A stretch of DNA of 64,000 nt from contig NZ_AP022619.1 of assembly GCF_010731655.1 (NCBI RefSeq), positions 1,488,001-1,552,000 on the forward strand. The letters are read 5' to 3'. The translations under genes and the position numbers were made by a program. The stretch comes from Mycobacterium paraseoulense. Its GTDB lineage: Bacteria; Actinomycetota; Actinomycetes; Mycobacteriales; Mycobacteriaceae. The notes under the pieces are model-generated. The model saw only the letters and a list, made by a program, of their open reading frames with translations, searched no databases and was not told where the DNA came from. Positions 8,697 through 17,833 of the stretch are shown piece by piece (position 1 is the first letter of the stretch; each line of letters opens with the position of its first letter).

Positions 8697-10324
8697 CCGC
8701 AGGTCGCGACGAGACGGCCCGCAGCGCGGTGCTCGACACCGCGCACCTGGGTGACATCGAGGGCGCGTTCGGACGGATCAGCGTCGGCGAAACCGAGCAC
8801 CCCCGCACCTGGAAGACACGGTTGCTGACCCTGCTGGCGATCGTCGGTCCGGGAATCATCGTGATGGTCGGCGACAACGACGCCGGCGGCGTGGCGACCT
8901 ACGCCCAGGCCGGGCAGAACTACGGCTACTCCCTGCTGTGGGTGCTGCTGCTGCTGATACCGGTGCTGATCGTCAACCAGGAAATGGTGGTCCGGCTCGG
9001 GGCGGTCACGGGCGTCGGGCACGCGCGGCTGATCAACGAACGCTTCGGCCGCGGCTGGGGCTGGTTCTCGGTGGGCGATTTGTTCTTGCTGAACTTCTTG
9101 ACGATCGTCACCGAGTTCATCGGTATCAGCCTGGCCGCCGAATACATCGGCGTGTCCAAATACGTCGTGGTACCGGTCTCGGCGGTGGCACTGGTCGCGA
9201 TCATGGCGAGCGGGAGCTTCCGACGCTGGGAGCGCGCCATGTTCATTTTCATCGCCGTCACCCTGCTGCAGATCCCGATGCTGCTGATGTCCCACCCGCA
9301 GTGGGGCCAGGTAGCCAAATCCTTCGTGATACCGAGCATTTCGGGTGGCGTGAGCTCGGATGCGGTGCTGCTGATCATCGCCATCGTCGGCACCACCGTG
9401 GCGCCCTGGCAGCTGTTTTTCCAGCAGTCCAACGTTGTCGACAAGCGCATCACCCCGCGCTTCATCGGCTACGAGCGCGCCGACACCGTGCTGGGCGCCT
9501 TCGTCGTCGTCGTCGGCGCGGCGGCGCTGGCGATGACCGGCGAATGGGCGGCACGCTCCACCAACACCGTCGGCGGTTTCACCGACGCCGGCGCCACCGC
9601 GCACCTACTCGGCGAGCATCGGGGGACGCTGGGCTGGATCTTTGCGATCGTGCTGATGGACGCCTCGATCATCGGCGCCGCCGCGGTGACACTGGCCACC
9701 AGTTATGCCTTCGGTGACGTGTTCGGCCTCAAGCATTCGCTGCACCGCGGGTTCGCCGACGCCAAGCAGTTCTACCTGTCCTACACCGCGATGGTGGTGG
9801 TGGCCGCGGCCGTCGTGTTGATCCCCGGCGCGCCTCTCGGGCTGATCACCACCGCCGTGCAGGCCCTGGCCGGTCTGCTGCTGCCCAGCGCCAGCGTCTT
9901 CCTGCTGCTGTTGTGCAACGACCGGGAAGTGTTGGGGCCGTGGGTCAATCGTGCCTGGCTCAACTGGGTCGCCGGACTGATCGTCGGCACGCTGCTACTG
10001 CTGTCGGGGATCCTGATGGCTACCACGCTGTTCCGCGACCTCAACGTCGTGGCGGTGGCCGGATACCTGGCGCTGGCGCTTGTGGTCCTCACCGCCGCGG
10101 CGGTACCGCTGCTGCGCTGGATGAGCCGCCGACAACCCCCAGCGCCCGTGGCACGACTGCCGGTGCGGGGGGTCGACCGCAACACGTGGCGGATGCCGCC
10201 CCTGACACTGCTCGAGCCGGTCACCTGGTCACCGGGCACCCGCCTGGGGATGATCGCGCTGCGCGGCTACCTGATCCTCGGCGCGCTGCTATTGGTGGTC
10301 AAGGCAGTACAACTCAGTCACTGA
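8693..10324 (+). CDS. NRAMP-superfamily divalent metal transporter, atypical motifs
   Basis: A 543-residue carrier with about 11-12 membrane segments, starting with a GTG inside the upstream stop codon. Overall layout and length fit the NRAMP/MntH superfamily. The metal-site motifs differ from classical NRAMPs: the first helix has G-D-N-D-A-G-G where D-P-G-N is usual, and the sixth has V-A-P-W-Q where M-P-H is usual, so the Met that favours soft transition metals is replaced by Ala. NRAMP-related Mg2+ transporters are known to lose that Met. Together with the MgtE-N/CBS partner, this points to Mg2+ or a broader divalent specificity. The 3' end overlaps the convergent LLM gene by 11 bp. Confidence 0.88.
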   Translation: MTAGRDETARSAVLDTAHLGDIEGAFGRISVGETEHPRTWKTRLLTLLAIVGPGIIVMVGDNDAGGVATYAQAGQNYGYSLLWVLLLLIPVLIVNQEMVVRLGAVTGVGHARLINERFGRGWGWFSVGDLFLLNFLTIVTEFIGISLAAEYIGVSKYVVVPVSAVALVAIMASGSFRRWERAMFIFIAVTLLQIPMLLMSHPQWGQVAKSFVIPSISGGVSSDAVLLIIAIVGTTVAPWQLFFQQSNVVDKRITPRFIGYERADTVLGAFVVVVGAAALAMTGEWAARSTNTVGGFTDAGATAHLLGEHRGTLGWIFAIVLMDASIIGAAAVTLATSYAFGDVFGLKHSLHRGFADAKQFYLSYTAMVVVAAAVVLIPGAPLGLITTAVQALAGLLLPSASVFLLLLCNDREVLGPWVNRAWLNWVAGLIVGTLLLLSGILMATTLFRDLNVVAVAGYLALALVVLTAAAVPLLRWMSRRQPPAPVARLPVRGVDRNTWRMPPLTLLEPVTWSPGTRLGMIALRGYLILGALLLVVKAVQLSH

Positions 10325-11339
10325 CGGCTTCTCGCACGCGACGGGCCACCTCGCCGTACCGCTCGAAACGAGCCGGGTCGCCCACGGCGTTGTAAAGGAC
10401 CAGGCGCGTGGCCTTTCCGGCATATTTGTCGGTCAGCGCGTCGGCCAGCCCGTCCCACGTCGATTCGGTGGCGAAGACGGCGATGTGCTCGTCGCTCACC
10501 TGGGCCGCCATGCCGGCGACGTCGCCGGCCTTCTGCTTCTCGCGGATCCGGGCGGTGGTGCCCTCGAACCCGGCCTGGTCCCAGATGAACGCGTAGTTGG
10601 GTGTGCTGCCGTAGAACGCCATGCTGGCGCGCACCACTTCCCGTTGCTTGTCGCGCTCCTCGTCGGTGTCGCCGACGATGGTCATCACCGGCACGATCAC
10701 CGCGAGATCCGACGGCGAGCGCCCCGCCTTCGCCGCTCCTTCGGAGATGCTGGGTAGGACGTGCCGGGCGATGTAGCCCGGCTCGCCGATCGGATGCACG
10801 TGCACCCCGTCGGCCACCTCGCCCGCCATTCGCAGCATCCATGGATTGACCGCTGCGATATCGACTTTCGGATCCGGGACCTCGATCGGACCCGGGCTCC
10901 ATTGCGGGGTGATGAAGTCGAGGTCGTAGAAGTCGCCGTGGTGTTCGAGCGTCCCGCTCCGAAACGCGGCGAAGCACGCCTTGACGGCGAACAGGTAGTC
11001 GCGCAGCCGCGGACCGGGCCGCTCGAACGCCACGCCGTAGCGCCGGACGACGTGGGTGCGTACCTGGGTGCCCAGCCCCAGCCGGAAGTTGCCGCCGGTT
11101 GCTTCCTGTAGCTCCCAGGCCGTGGCCGCCGTGACGAAGGGACTGCGCGGGAAGGCCACGGCCACCCCCGTGGACAGCTCGAGGCCCGGCGCGGCCTGCG
11201 ACGCGACGGCGGCGTTGAGGTAGGCCGTCCGGCCCGTTTCGGTGAACAACAGGCCGGAGAATCCAACGGCCTGCGTTCGCCGGGCCAGGTCGCCGATCTG
11301 GTGAAGCGGCTGCGGGACCGTCATCGCATCGACGTGCAT
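10314..11339 (-). CDS. LLM-class F420-dependent oxidoreductase
   Basis: A 341-residue TIM-barrel flavin/F420-dependent oxidoreductase of the luciferase-like monooxygenase superfamily. It closely fits the mycobacterial TIGR03617-type group: R-T-A-Y-L-N near residue 38, S-T-G-V-A-V-A-F-P-R-S-P in the second strand region, G-L-G-T-Q-V in the nucleotide-binding region, and D-G-V-H-V-H-P-I near residue 184. These enzymes use reduced F420 to oxidise or reduce unknown small molecules in mycobacteria. The length is normal and it is transcribed alone, with an 11-bp tail overlap with the metal-transporter gene. Confidence 0.9.
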   Translation of the reverse strand: MHVDAMTVPQPLHQIGDLARRTQAVGFSGLLFTETGRTAYLNAAVASQAAPGLELSTGVAVAFPRSPFVTAATAWELQEATGGNFRLGLGTQVRTHVVRRYGVAFERPGPRLRDYLFAVKACFAAFRSGTLEHHGDFYDLDFITPQWSPGPIEVPDPKVDIAAVNPWMLRMAGEVADGVHVHPIGEPGYIARHVLPSISEGAAKAGRSPSDLAVIVPVMTIVGDTDEERDKQREVVRASMAFYGSTPNYAFIWDQAGFEGTTARIREKQKAGDVAGMAAQVSDEHIAVFATESTWDGLADALTDKYAGKATRLVLYNAVGDPARFERYGEVARRVREAVSD

Positions 11340-11488
11340 TCCTCGGAGCCTACGTGGGGCCGAGCCGTAAGCCGGCCGGGGTACGCCGCGCCGGCGATGC
11401 CCGCCCTCTTGCTCGGCGGCTGCTTCACGGTGTTAGCTCTGTAGTCGACAGCAACCACCGCCGCTTCGCTAATAGGAGGTTCGCGAAC

Positions 11489-11728
11489 ATGCTTCGTGGA
11501 TGGTTTATGGCTGGAGCAATCGCAGTGGGAATTGCCGTGGCTCCTCCGGCCCAGGCGGCGCCCTCGACAACGACGACGACCTCGCCGACAACGGGCGCCA
11601 GCGCCTACTACCCGAACTGCAAAGCGGCGTGCGCAGACGGCGTGGCTCCGATCTATCGCGGGCAGCCGGGGTACCGGCCGGGCCTTGACCGCGACGGCGA
11701 CGGCATCGCCTGCGAAGTCTGCCACTGA
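11489..11728 (+). CDS. Small secreted excalibur-domain protein
   Basis: A 79-residue exported protein. A signal peptide (about residues 1-23, ending A-Q-A-A) is followed by a Thr-rich linker and a complete excalibur motif: Y-Y-P-N-C at the start and D-R-D-G-D-G-I-A-C-E at the end. This motif is an EF-hand-like calcium-binding loop found in surface proteins of actinobacteria and bacilli. The ATG at 11489 is fixed by the strong AGGAGG site 9 bp upstream. It lies 14 bp before a lipoprotein gene on the same strand and may be co-transcribed with it. Confidence 0.88.
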   Translation: MLRGWFMAGAIAVGIAVAPPAQAAPSTTTTTSPTTGASAYYPNCKAACADGVAPIYRGQPGYRPGLDRDGDGIACEVCH

Positions 11729-11742
11729 GGCCGGTACACGCG

Positions 11743-12270
11743 ATGTCTGCGCCAACCGCCCGACTGACCGCCGTCGTCTCGATGGCGTGTGCCGGTCTCC
11801 TGGCGTGCGGGTCCCAGCACGCCGCCCCGGCCAATACCTCCGGTTCGACCGGCATAAAGCCGGTGACGTCGTCCGGCGCGAGCGCCCCGCCGAGCGCGCC
11901 GAGTAGCCCGGTTCCGCCCGCCACCACCACGACCACGCCGGCGTGCGTCGGATTGTCGATATGCCCGCCACCACCGCCGGACGCCGAGGGCAATCCGGCG
12001 TGTTACTACGCCGACGGGTGGCGTGCCGACTCCTCGGGGGCCGGAATCGAAGTGTGGTTCTTCCGCGACCCGCACAACCCGTCGACGCCGGACAAGGTCA
12101 CCGCGTTGGTGCGCAAGAAGGACGGCACCACCGCATCCCAGGACGCCGACATCGACGCCGGCCAACAGGTGCATCGCTTCGGCTTCCCCGACGTCGCACC
12201 GGCCGTGGTGCAAGAGGTCTTGTTCAGCAGCGGCAGCGGACGCTGCTTCGTGATCGGGCCCGGCGGCTGA
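11743..12270 (+). CDS. Lipoprotein of unknown function
   Basis: A 175-residue predicted lipoprotein: signal peptide with lipobox G-L-L-A-C (Cys22), a Ser/Thr/Pro-rich linker to about residue 70, then a C-terminal domain with scattered cysteines and the segment E-V-W-F-F-R-D-P near residue 104. No family is recognised. It starts 14 bp after the excalibur-protein gene and is probably in the same transcript. Confidence 0.75.
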   Translation: MSAPTARLTAVVSMACAGLLACGSQHAAPANTSGSTGIKPVTSSGASAPPSAPSSPVPPATTTTTPACVGLSICPPPPPDAEGNPACYYADGWRADSSGAGIEVWFFRDPHNPSTPDKVTALVRKKDGTTASQDADIDAGQQVHRFGFPDVAPAVVQEVLFSSGSGRCFVIGPGG

Positions 12271-12291
12271 CGCCCGGGCGCCGCTCAGTGG

Positions 12292-12507
12292 TCAGCGCTT
12301 TTGGTGACGGTGGCTCACCGGTGCGGTAAAGCCTTGGGTGTCGTCGAAGTGGGCCCACTGGCCGTCGTCGTTGACTTCCATGCGCCAACCCAGCTCGGTG
12401 CTGCCGCCGATCGAATGGATGAACCAAGCGTGCGCGGACTCTGCGCTGGCAAAATCCTTCGTCGCGACGACCCGGCCGCGTGGGTCGATGACGCGAAACT
12501 CAACCAT
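12292..12507 (-). CDS. Small conserved-looking hypothetical protein
   Basis: A 71-residue soluble protein (V-E-F-R-V-I-D-P-R-G-R opening, many Trp and Asp in the second half). Composition and codon use look coding, and the order of charged strands and one helix resembles small DUF proteins of mycobacteria. No family could be named. It converges with the lipoprotein gene (21 bp gap). Confidence 0.55.
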   Translation of the reverse strand: MVEFRVIDPRGRVVATKDFASAESAHAWFIHSIGGSTELGWRMEVNDDGQWAHFDDTQGFTAPVSHRHQKR

Positions 12508-12610
12508 GGGATGTGATTATCCCTGCCAGCGGCTTTTCAATCGAGTTAATCGCCCATTTGCGGGCAAAGCCGGCGACGACCGCTCCTATCGCGGCTGTGG
12601 CAAATCCGCG

Positions 12611-14557
12611 CTAGACGGTACGGGTCAACCGGTCGGCGAGCAGCTCGGCGAACCGAGCGGGATCGTCGAGCGCGCCCCCTTCGGCGAGAAGTGCTGTGCC
12701 GTAGAGTAATTCGGCAGTCTCGGCCACCTCGGCGAGTGCCTCGTCGCCGTCGGCCTTCTTTTGCGCCTCACGCAGTCCGGTGACCAACGGATGGTTCGGG
12801 TTGAGCTCGAGAATCCGCTTGCCGACGGGGATGTCCTGCCCGGACGCGCGGTAGAGCCGTGCGAGGGCCGGGGTGATGCCGAAGGCGTCGGTGATCAGGC
12901 AGGCCGGCGAGTCCGTCAGGCGGCTGGAGAGCCGTACTTCCTTGACATATTCGCTCAACGTCTCCTTCATCCAGGTCAGCAGGTCGGCGAAGTCCTTCTG
13001 CTGCTCCTCTCGCTCGGCCTCGCTCTCGTCGCCCTCGGAACTGAGGTCCACCTCGCCCTTGGCGACCGACTGCAGCGGCTTGCCCTCGAACTCGGTCACC
13101 GAGCCCACCCAGACTTCGTCGACCGGGTCGGTGAGCAACAAGACCTCGTAGCCCTTGGCTTTGAACGCCTCGAGGTGCGGCGACTTCAGGATCTGCTGCC
13201 GCGTCTCCCCCGTGGCGAAGAAGATCTGCTCCTGACCCTCCTTCATGCGCTGCACGTACTCGGCGAGGGTGGTGGCCTCCTCCTCGTTGTGCGTCGAGGC
13301 GAATGAGGAAATCTGCAGCAAGGTGTCCCGGTTGTCGAAGTCCGACAGCAGCCCCTCTTTCACGACTCTGCCGAATTGCGTCCAGAACGTGCGGTAGTCG
13401 TCGGGCCGCTCGGACTGCAGCTCCTTGATGGTGGAGAGCACCTTCTTGGTGAGCCGCCGGCGGATGGCCTTGATCTGCCGATCCTGCTGCAGGATTTCGC
13501 GGGAGACGTTGAGCGACATATCCTGCGCGTCGACGACGCCCTTGACGAAGCGCAGGTATTCGGGCATGAGCTGGTCGCAGTCACCCATGATGAACACCCG
13601 CTTGACGTACAGCTGGATGCCGATCTGGGAGTCGCGGTTGAACAGGTCGAACGGTGCGTGGGACGGAATGAACAGCAGGGCCTGGTATTCGAAGGTGCCC
13701 TCGGCCTTCATCGCGATGACCTCGAGCGGGTCATCCCAGGCATGCGCGATGTGCTTGTAGAACTCCTTGTACTCCTCCTCGGAGACCTCTTCCTTGGGCC
13801 TGGCCCACAGCGCCTTCATCGAGTTGAGGGTCTCCACCTCTTTGGTGACGGTCTCCTCGCCACCCGCCCCTTCCTCGTCCGAGGTGGCCGGTTCTCGTCG
13901 TTCGACCTCCATGCGGATGGGCCAGGCGATGAAGTCGGAGTACTTCTTGACCAGGCCGCGGATCTTCCACTCCGAGGTGTAGTCGTGCAGCTCATCCTCG
14001 GCGTCTTCCGGCTTGAGGTGCAGGGTGACCGAGGTTCCCTGCGGAGCGCCGTCGACCGCTTCGATGGTGTAGGTGCCCTCGCCGCTCGATTCCCATCTGG
14101 TGGCTTCGCTCTCGCCGGCCTTGCGGGTGAGCAGTTCGACCTTGTCGGCGACCATGAAGCTCGAGTAGAAACCGATGCCGAACTGGCCGATCAGTTCCTC
14201 CGATGCGGCCTCGTTCTTGGCCTCTTTCAGCTGCTGACGCAGCTCGGCGGTGCCCGATTTGGCCAGCGTGCCGATCAGGTTCACCACCTCGTCGCGGGTC
14301 ATGCCGATGCCGTTGTCGCGGACGGTGAGCGTCCGTGCGCTTTTGTCGACGTCGATCTCGATGTGCAGGTCGGAGGTGTCGACCTTGAGTTCTTTGTTCC
14401 GGAAGGCTTCCAGGCGCAGCTTGTCCAGTGCGTCGGAAGCGTTCGAGATCAACTCCCGCAGAAACGAATCCTTGTTGGAGTAGACGGAGTGCACCATCAG
14501 GTCCAGCAGTTGCCGTGCTTCCGCCTGAAACTCCAGCTGCTCGACACGCGCGTTCAT
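12611..14557 (-). CDS. htpG: Molecular chaperone HtpG (Hsp90)
   Basis: A 648-residue cytosolic Hsp90 chaperone, the usual bacterial length. The N-terminal GHKL ATPase domain shows all expected motifs: E-L-I-S-N-A-S-D-A-L-D (ATP/Mg Asn), D-N-G-I-G-M-T, G-T-L-A-K-S-G-T and the lid G-Q-F-G-I-G-F-Y-S. Middle and C-terminal dimerisation domains follow, with no break. The start is the ATG at 14557 (M-N-A-R-V-E-Q-L-E-F-Q); the same frame stays open 146 codons further upstream without homology. It is divergent from the neighbouring DinB-fold gene. Confidence 0.97.
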   Translation of the reverse strand: MNARVEQLEFQAEARQLLDLMVHSVYSNKDSFLRELISNASDALDKLRLEAFRNKELKVDTSDLHIEIDVDKSARTLTVRDNGIGMTRDEVVNLIGTLAKSGTAELRQQLKEAKNEAASEELIGQFGIGFYSSFMVADKVELLTRKAGESEATRWESSGEGTYTIEAVDGAPQGTSVTLHLKPEDAEDELHDYTSEWKIRGLVKKYSDFIAWPIRMEVERREPATSDEEGAGGEETVTKEVETLNSMKALWARPKEEVSEEEYKEFYKHIAHAWDDPLEVIAMKAEGTFEYQALLFIPSHAPFDLFNRDSQIGIQLYVKRVFIMGDCDQLMPEYLRFVKGVVDAQDMSLNVSREILQQDRQIKAIRRRLTKKVLSTIKELQSERPDDYRTFWTQFGRVVKEGLLSDFDNRDTLLQISSFASTHNEEEATTLAEYVQRMKEGQEQIFFATGETRQQILKSPHLEAFKAKGYEVLLLTDPVDEVWVGSVTEFEGKPLQSVAKGEVDLSSEGDESEAEREEQQKDFADLLTWMKETLSEYVKEVRLSSRLTDSPACLITDAFGITPALARLYRASGQDIPVGKRILELNPNHPLVTGLREAQKKADGDEALAEVAETAELLYGTALLAEGGALDDPARFAELLADRLTRTV

Positions 14558-14677
14558 GACATTCCCTACGTCTCTTCCCAGGTCCACTCGAGGACATTGA
14601 CGTTCCAAATTTACCGAGTTGCCAAGCGCGCGCGCTCGGGGGTTCGCGCTCGTCGCGTCGACCTCTACGCTGAAGAC

Positions 14678-15298
14678 ATGTCCGTTGCTCAACGCGAACG
14701 AGCCGCCCTCGTGGAGACCATGCGCGCCGCCGGGCCGGAGGCGCCCACCCTGTGCGAGGGGTGGAAGGCGCGGGACCTGGCCGCCCACCTCGTCATCCGG
14801 GAGTACCGGCCCGACGCCGCTCCGGGCATCCTGATCCCGTTTTTCGCGTCGCACACCGAAAAGGTGCAGAACCAGGTCGCCGAGCAGGCAGAGTGGGACG
14901 AGCTGGTCGACAAGGTCGCGTCCGGCCCGCCGATCTACTCGCCGCTCAAGCTGCTCGATCCGGTGGCCAACGTCGCCGAGATGTTCATCCACCACGAGGA
15001 CGTGCGTCGGGCCCAGCCGGGCTGGCAGCCGCGCGCCCTGGAACCCGAGCTGAGCGCCAGGCTGCGCCGCACGCTGCCGCTGATGGCACGGCTCACGCTC
15101 GCCAAGGTGCCGGGTCGGGTGGCGCTGCGGACACCGGAGGGCAAGACGCTGCTGACCGCGGGACGCGGCCCGGCCGTCACCGTGACCGGTCCGCCCGAGG
15201 AGCTGCTGCTGTTCTCGGTCGGGCGATCCGCGCGAGTCGAGTTCGACGGCGACCCGGCGGCGGTCCAGGCCGTCCGCGACGCGCCCAAGGGGTTATAG
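14678..15298 (+). CDS. TIGR03085-type metal-binding protein
   Basis: A 206-residue protein of the actinobacterial DinB/maleylpyruvate-isomerase superfamily. It has W-K-A-R-D-L-A-A-H-L near residue 28 with a metal-ligand His, and F-I-H-H-E-D-V-R-R-A near residue 106 with further candidate His ligands. Family members are predicted metal-binding, possibly mycothiol-dependent, enzymes of unknown substrate. It has no clear Shine-Dalgarno site, so it may be leaderless. It overlaps the convergent ligase gene by 6 bp at the 3' end. It is the second protein of this superfamily in the window after 4284-4871. Confidence 0.85.
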   Translation: MSVAQRERAALVETMRAAGPEAPTLCEGWKARDLAAHLVIREYRPDAAPGILIPFFASHTEKVQNQVAEQAEWDELVDKVASGPPIYSPLKLLDPVANVAEMFIHHEDVRRAQPGWQPRALEPELSARLRRTLPLMARLTLAKVPGRVALRTPEGKTLLTAGRGPAVTVTGPPEELLLFSVGRSARVEFDGDPAAVQAVRDAPKGL

Positions 15299-16858
15299 CC
15301 CCGGGCTTCCCCCGAAGGCCTCGCGGAGGTCTTTCTTGATCACCTTGCCGAATTGGTTACGCGGCAGCGCATCAACGATCACCAGGCGCTCCGGATGTTT
15401 ATAGCGGCTCAATCCGTTCGAATGGCAGTGCCGCACCAGCGATTCCAACGACACGTCCTCGGCCGGAGCGGGCACCACCACCGCGCATACCCGCTCGCCG
15501 GTGCGCGGGTCCGGGACGCCGATGACCGCGACGTCCGCGACCGAGGGATGGGTGGCCAGCACATTTTCGACTTCGAGGGCCGAGACGTTCTCCGCGTTGC
15601 GGATGATCGCATCCTTGATGCGACCCGTCACGCGGACGTTGCCGTCCTCGTCGAGCAGTCCCAGATCGCCGGTGCGAAGCCAACCGTCCTTATCGAAGGC
15701 GTCGGCGTCGAGCGCGGCGTCCGCGTAGCCCAGAAAGCATTGGGGCCCCTTGAGCCGCAACTCCCCTTCCTGCCCGGCGGGCAGTTCGGCTTCGTCCCCG
15801 CCGACCACCCGGACGCTGACGCCCCGTGTCGGCTTGCCGACGGTGTGGTCGAGCGACTCGGGTGAGGCGGTCAGCGACGGCGAGGCCGCAACGGGAAACT
15901 CGGTGAGGCCCCACGCGTTGGCGATGCCGGGCAGGCCGAAGGCTTCCCGGATCTGTCGGCCCAGTTCTGCGGTGATGGGCGCGCCTCCGGCCAGGCAGCC
16001 GCGCAGGAAGGGGAACAACGGCTCGTCGCCGTGGGCTCGCTGGGCCTCCAGGAAGCCGACGAAGAACGGCGTCGCCGTACCCAGAAATGTCGGGTGGTGC
16101 GCCGCGATGGCAAACGGTGTCCTCGCCGGGTCGAACACTTCGAACAGCGCCAGCCGCATGCCCGTCTGCAGCGCGGCGGCCAGCATCACGGCCCCGCCTA
16201 TGTGCGCGACCGGAAAGGCGATGGGGTCGACGTCGCTGTCGGTGATGCCGATCGCGCCGACCAGCCCCGTGGCACCGGCGATCACCGACGCGTCGGTATG
16301 ACGAATCCCCTTGGGCGCCGCGGTCGTTCCCGACGAGTAGTAGACCCATCGCGGGTCGCCGGTCGATGTGGGCGGGGGCGGCAGCGCACCAGTGCCGGCG
16401 CGGGTCAGCCGAAGCTCGCCGTCGACCGGCGGCGTAGTCAAGTCGAGGGTGATGACTTCGAAGCCGCGAGTCGCCGCCAGGGCCCGCGCCAGCGCTCCGT
16501 GTTCGAACCCGCGCCAAATCTCGGGCACCACAAGGTATTCCGAGGAAAGCTGGTCGGTGATGAAGCCGACCTCGCGCTCGCGCAGGATCGGGATGATCGG
16601 GTTCTGCACCGCGCCGAGCCGGGCCAGCGCCGCCATGACGACCATGGTCTCGAGCGTGGTCGGTAGCTGCCAGGACACGACGGTTCCCGCGCGTATCCCG
16701 CGGTCGGCGAAGACGGCGGCCGTCGCGCAGGCGGCATCGTGGAACTGACGCACGGTCAGGCTGCGCCCCTGGTCGTCGGCGAGCAGCGGGCGCGCCGATG
16801 CCGCTTGCGCAGTACCGCCGATCAATGCCCAGTAGGTGGCGTCGCTTCCGCGGCTCAT
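15293..16858 (-). CDS. Acyl-CoA/aryl-CoA ligase (ANL superfamily)
   Basis: A 521-residue class I adenylate-forming enzyme that activates a carboxylic acid with ATP and CoA. Core motifs: the P-loop Y-Y-S-S-G-T-T-A-A-P-K-G, the W-G-L-T-E-F motif, the L-R-T-G-D-L-G hinge and the catalytic lysine in N-Q-F-G-K (Lys505). The domain pattern is similar to FadD and cyclohexanecarboxylate-CoA-ligase-like proteins; the substrate cannot be told. The ATG at 16858 overlaps the stop of the upstream thioesterase gene by 4 bp, so the pair is translationally coupled. A longer in-frame reading has no homology upstream of this ATG. Confidence 0.92.
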   Translation of the reverse strand: MSRGSDATYWALIGGTAQAASARPLLADDQGRSLTVRQFHDAACATAAVFADRGIRAGTVVSWQLPTTLETMVVMAALARLGAVQNPIIPILREREVGFITDQLSSEYLVVPEIWRGFEHGALARALAATRGFEVITLDLTTPPVDGELRLTRAGTGALPPPPTSTGDPRWVYYSSGTTAAPKGIRHTDASVIAGATGLVGAIGITDSDVDPIAFPVAHIGGAVMLAAALQTGMRLALFEVFDPARTPFAIAAHHPTFLGTATPFFVGFLEAQRAHGDEPLFPFLRGCLAGGAPITAELGRQIREAFGLPGIANAWGLTEFPVAASPSLTASPESLDHTVGKPTRGVSVRVVGGDEAELPAGQEGELRLKGPQCFLGYADAALDADAFDKDGWLRTGDLGLLDEDGNVRVTGRIKDAIIRNAENVSALEVENVLATHPSVADVAVIGVPDPRTGERVCAVVVPAPAEDVSLESLVRHCHSNGLSRYKHPERLVIVDALPRNQFGKVIKKDLREAFGGSPGL

Positions 16859-17700
16859 TCGTTCGTCGAATTGACCTGTGCCGGGCGGAATCCGGAATGC
16901 GCTATCGCGACCGACACCGCACTGCCGACGGGACCGTTGCGGTCGACCAGGACGGCCGATCCGGTGGCCACCCCGTCGTGGCTGTGGTGGGTCAGCGAGG
17001 CCATGCCGATGTGAGGACCTTCCGGCAGCCGGCTCAGCGTGAGCGTGTAGTCGGCATTGATGAACTGCAGACCGTTCGTTCCCCAATTGGCAAGGGAAGC
17101 CGTGATATCGGCCGCCATGGCCGCCCGGGTGAAGGCAGTGAGCGGTTCACCGTCGATGAGCGATCGGGTCTCATGCAGCCAGGTGTATTTCGGGCCGGAG
17201 CTCTCGACCCAGTCGGGGTCCGGATTTTGCAATTCGGCGCCCCAGCCGTACGTGCGCATGAACAGCGTCTGGTGGACGCCATCATCGACCGGCAACGGCG
17301 GCATCTGCACGTCCGGGGACCATACGCGCCCCTCGGGCTGGGCGCCGCGCCGCAGAAACAGCGCGCTCCCCCGCGCGACGGGCGAGCCCCCCTGGGTGAG
17401 GACCGCCTCGACCAAGCGTAGCCGCCGGCGATCATGGTGCACGGTGGTGCGCAGCTCGATCGGTTCCAGCGCGGCCGGTGCGGGAAGGTCGACCGTCAGC
17501 CGGGCGGGTAACAGCTGCGGGTCGTCGACCGCGCGTTCGACCGCCCAGCCCAGCAGTCCGCCGACCACATGCCCGCTGAGCGATGGACCCCAGCCGCCGC
17601 GGCCGATCTGGTTTGGCACGAAACGGCTTCCATCACACGAGAAGTACGGCGTCTGCGCCGCCGCGCCAACGTCATCCGGCGCGCAATTCGTTTCGGTCAA
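16855..17700 (-). CDS. Acyl-CoA thioesterase-like (double hotdog) protein
   Basis: A 281-residue protein with the double-hotdog layout of TesB-like thioesterases: an N-terminal hotdog with G-R-G-G-W-G-P-S-L-S-G-H near residue 32 and a C-terminal one with N-A-D-Y-T-L-T-L and A-S-L-T-H-H-S-H-D-G. Such enzymes hydrolyse acyl-CoA thioesters. The start appears to be a TTG at 17700, because no in-frame ATG or GTG precedes the conserved region. It is the first gene of a two-gene operon with the CoA ligase, suggesting one makes and the other releases the same acyl-CoA. Confidence 0.82.
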   Translation of the reverse strand: MTETNCAPDDVGAAAQTPYFSCDGSRFVPNQIGRGGWGPSLSGHVVGGLLGWAVERAVDDPQLLPARLTVDLPAPAALEPIELRTTVHHDRRRLRLVEAVLTQGGSPVARGSALFLRRGAQPEGRVWSPDVQMPPLPVDDGVHQTLFMRTYGWGAELQNPDPDWVESSGPKYTWLHETRSLIDGEPLTAFTRAAMAADITASLANWGTNGLQFINADYTLTLSRLPEGPHIGMASLTHHSHDGVATGSAVLVDRNGPVGSAVSVAIAHSGFRPAQVNSTNE

Positions 17701-17833
17701 TGCAGGACGCTCCGCCCGGAGATGGATCCCTCATGTGAGGATGGCAACAGTAGATATTACGGTTTGCGTTCCAGTGCCAACGGGCCGACCTGGTCTGAGG
17801 TCAATTCTGTGGCCGAGCAAGGGCGTTGCGCCC

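Noticed and set aside
8516..9604. 362-codon minus-strand frame opposite the NRAMP-like gene
   Set aside because: Asp/His/Gln/Arg-rich composition typical of an antisense shadow of a membrane-protein gene.
13376..14677. Long plus-strand frame opposite htpG, continuous with the TIGR03085 gene
   Set aside because: The region opposite htpG has no homology and is a mirror of the conserved Hsp90 coding sequence; the real gene starts at 14678.
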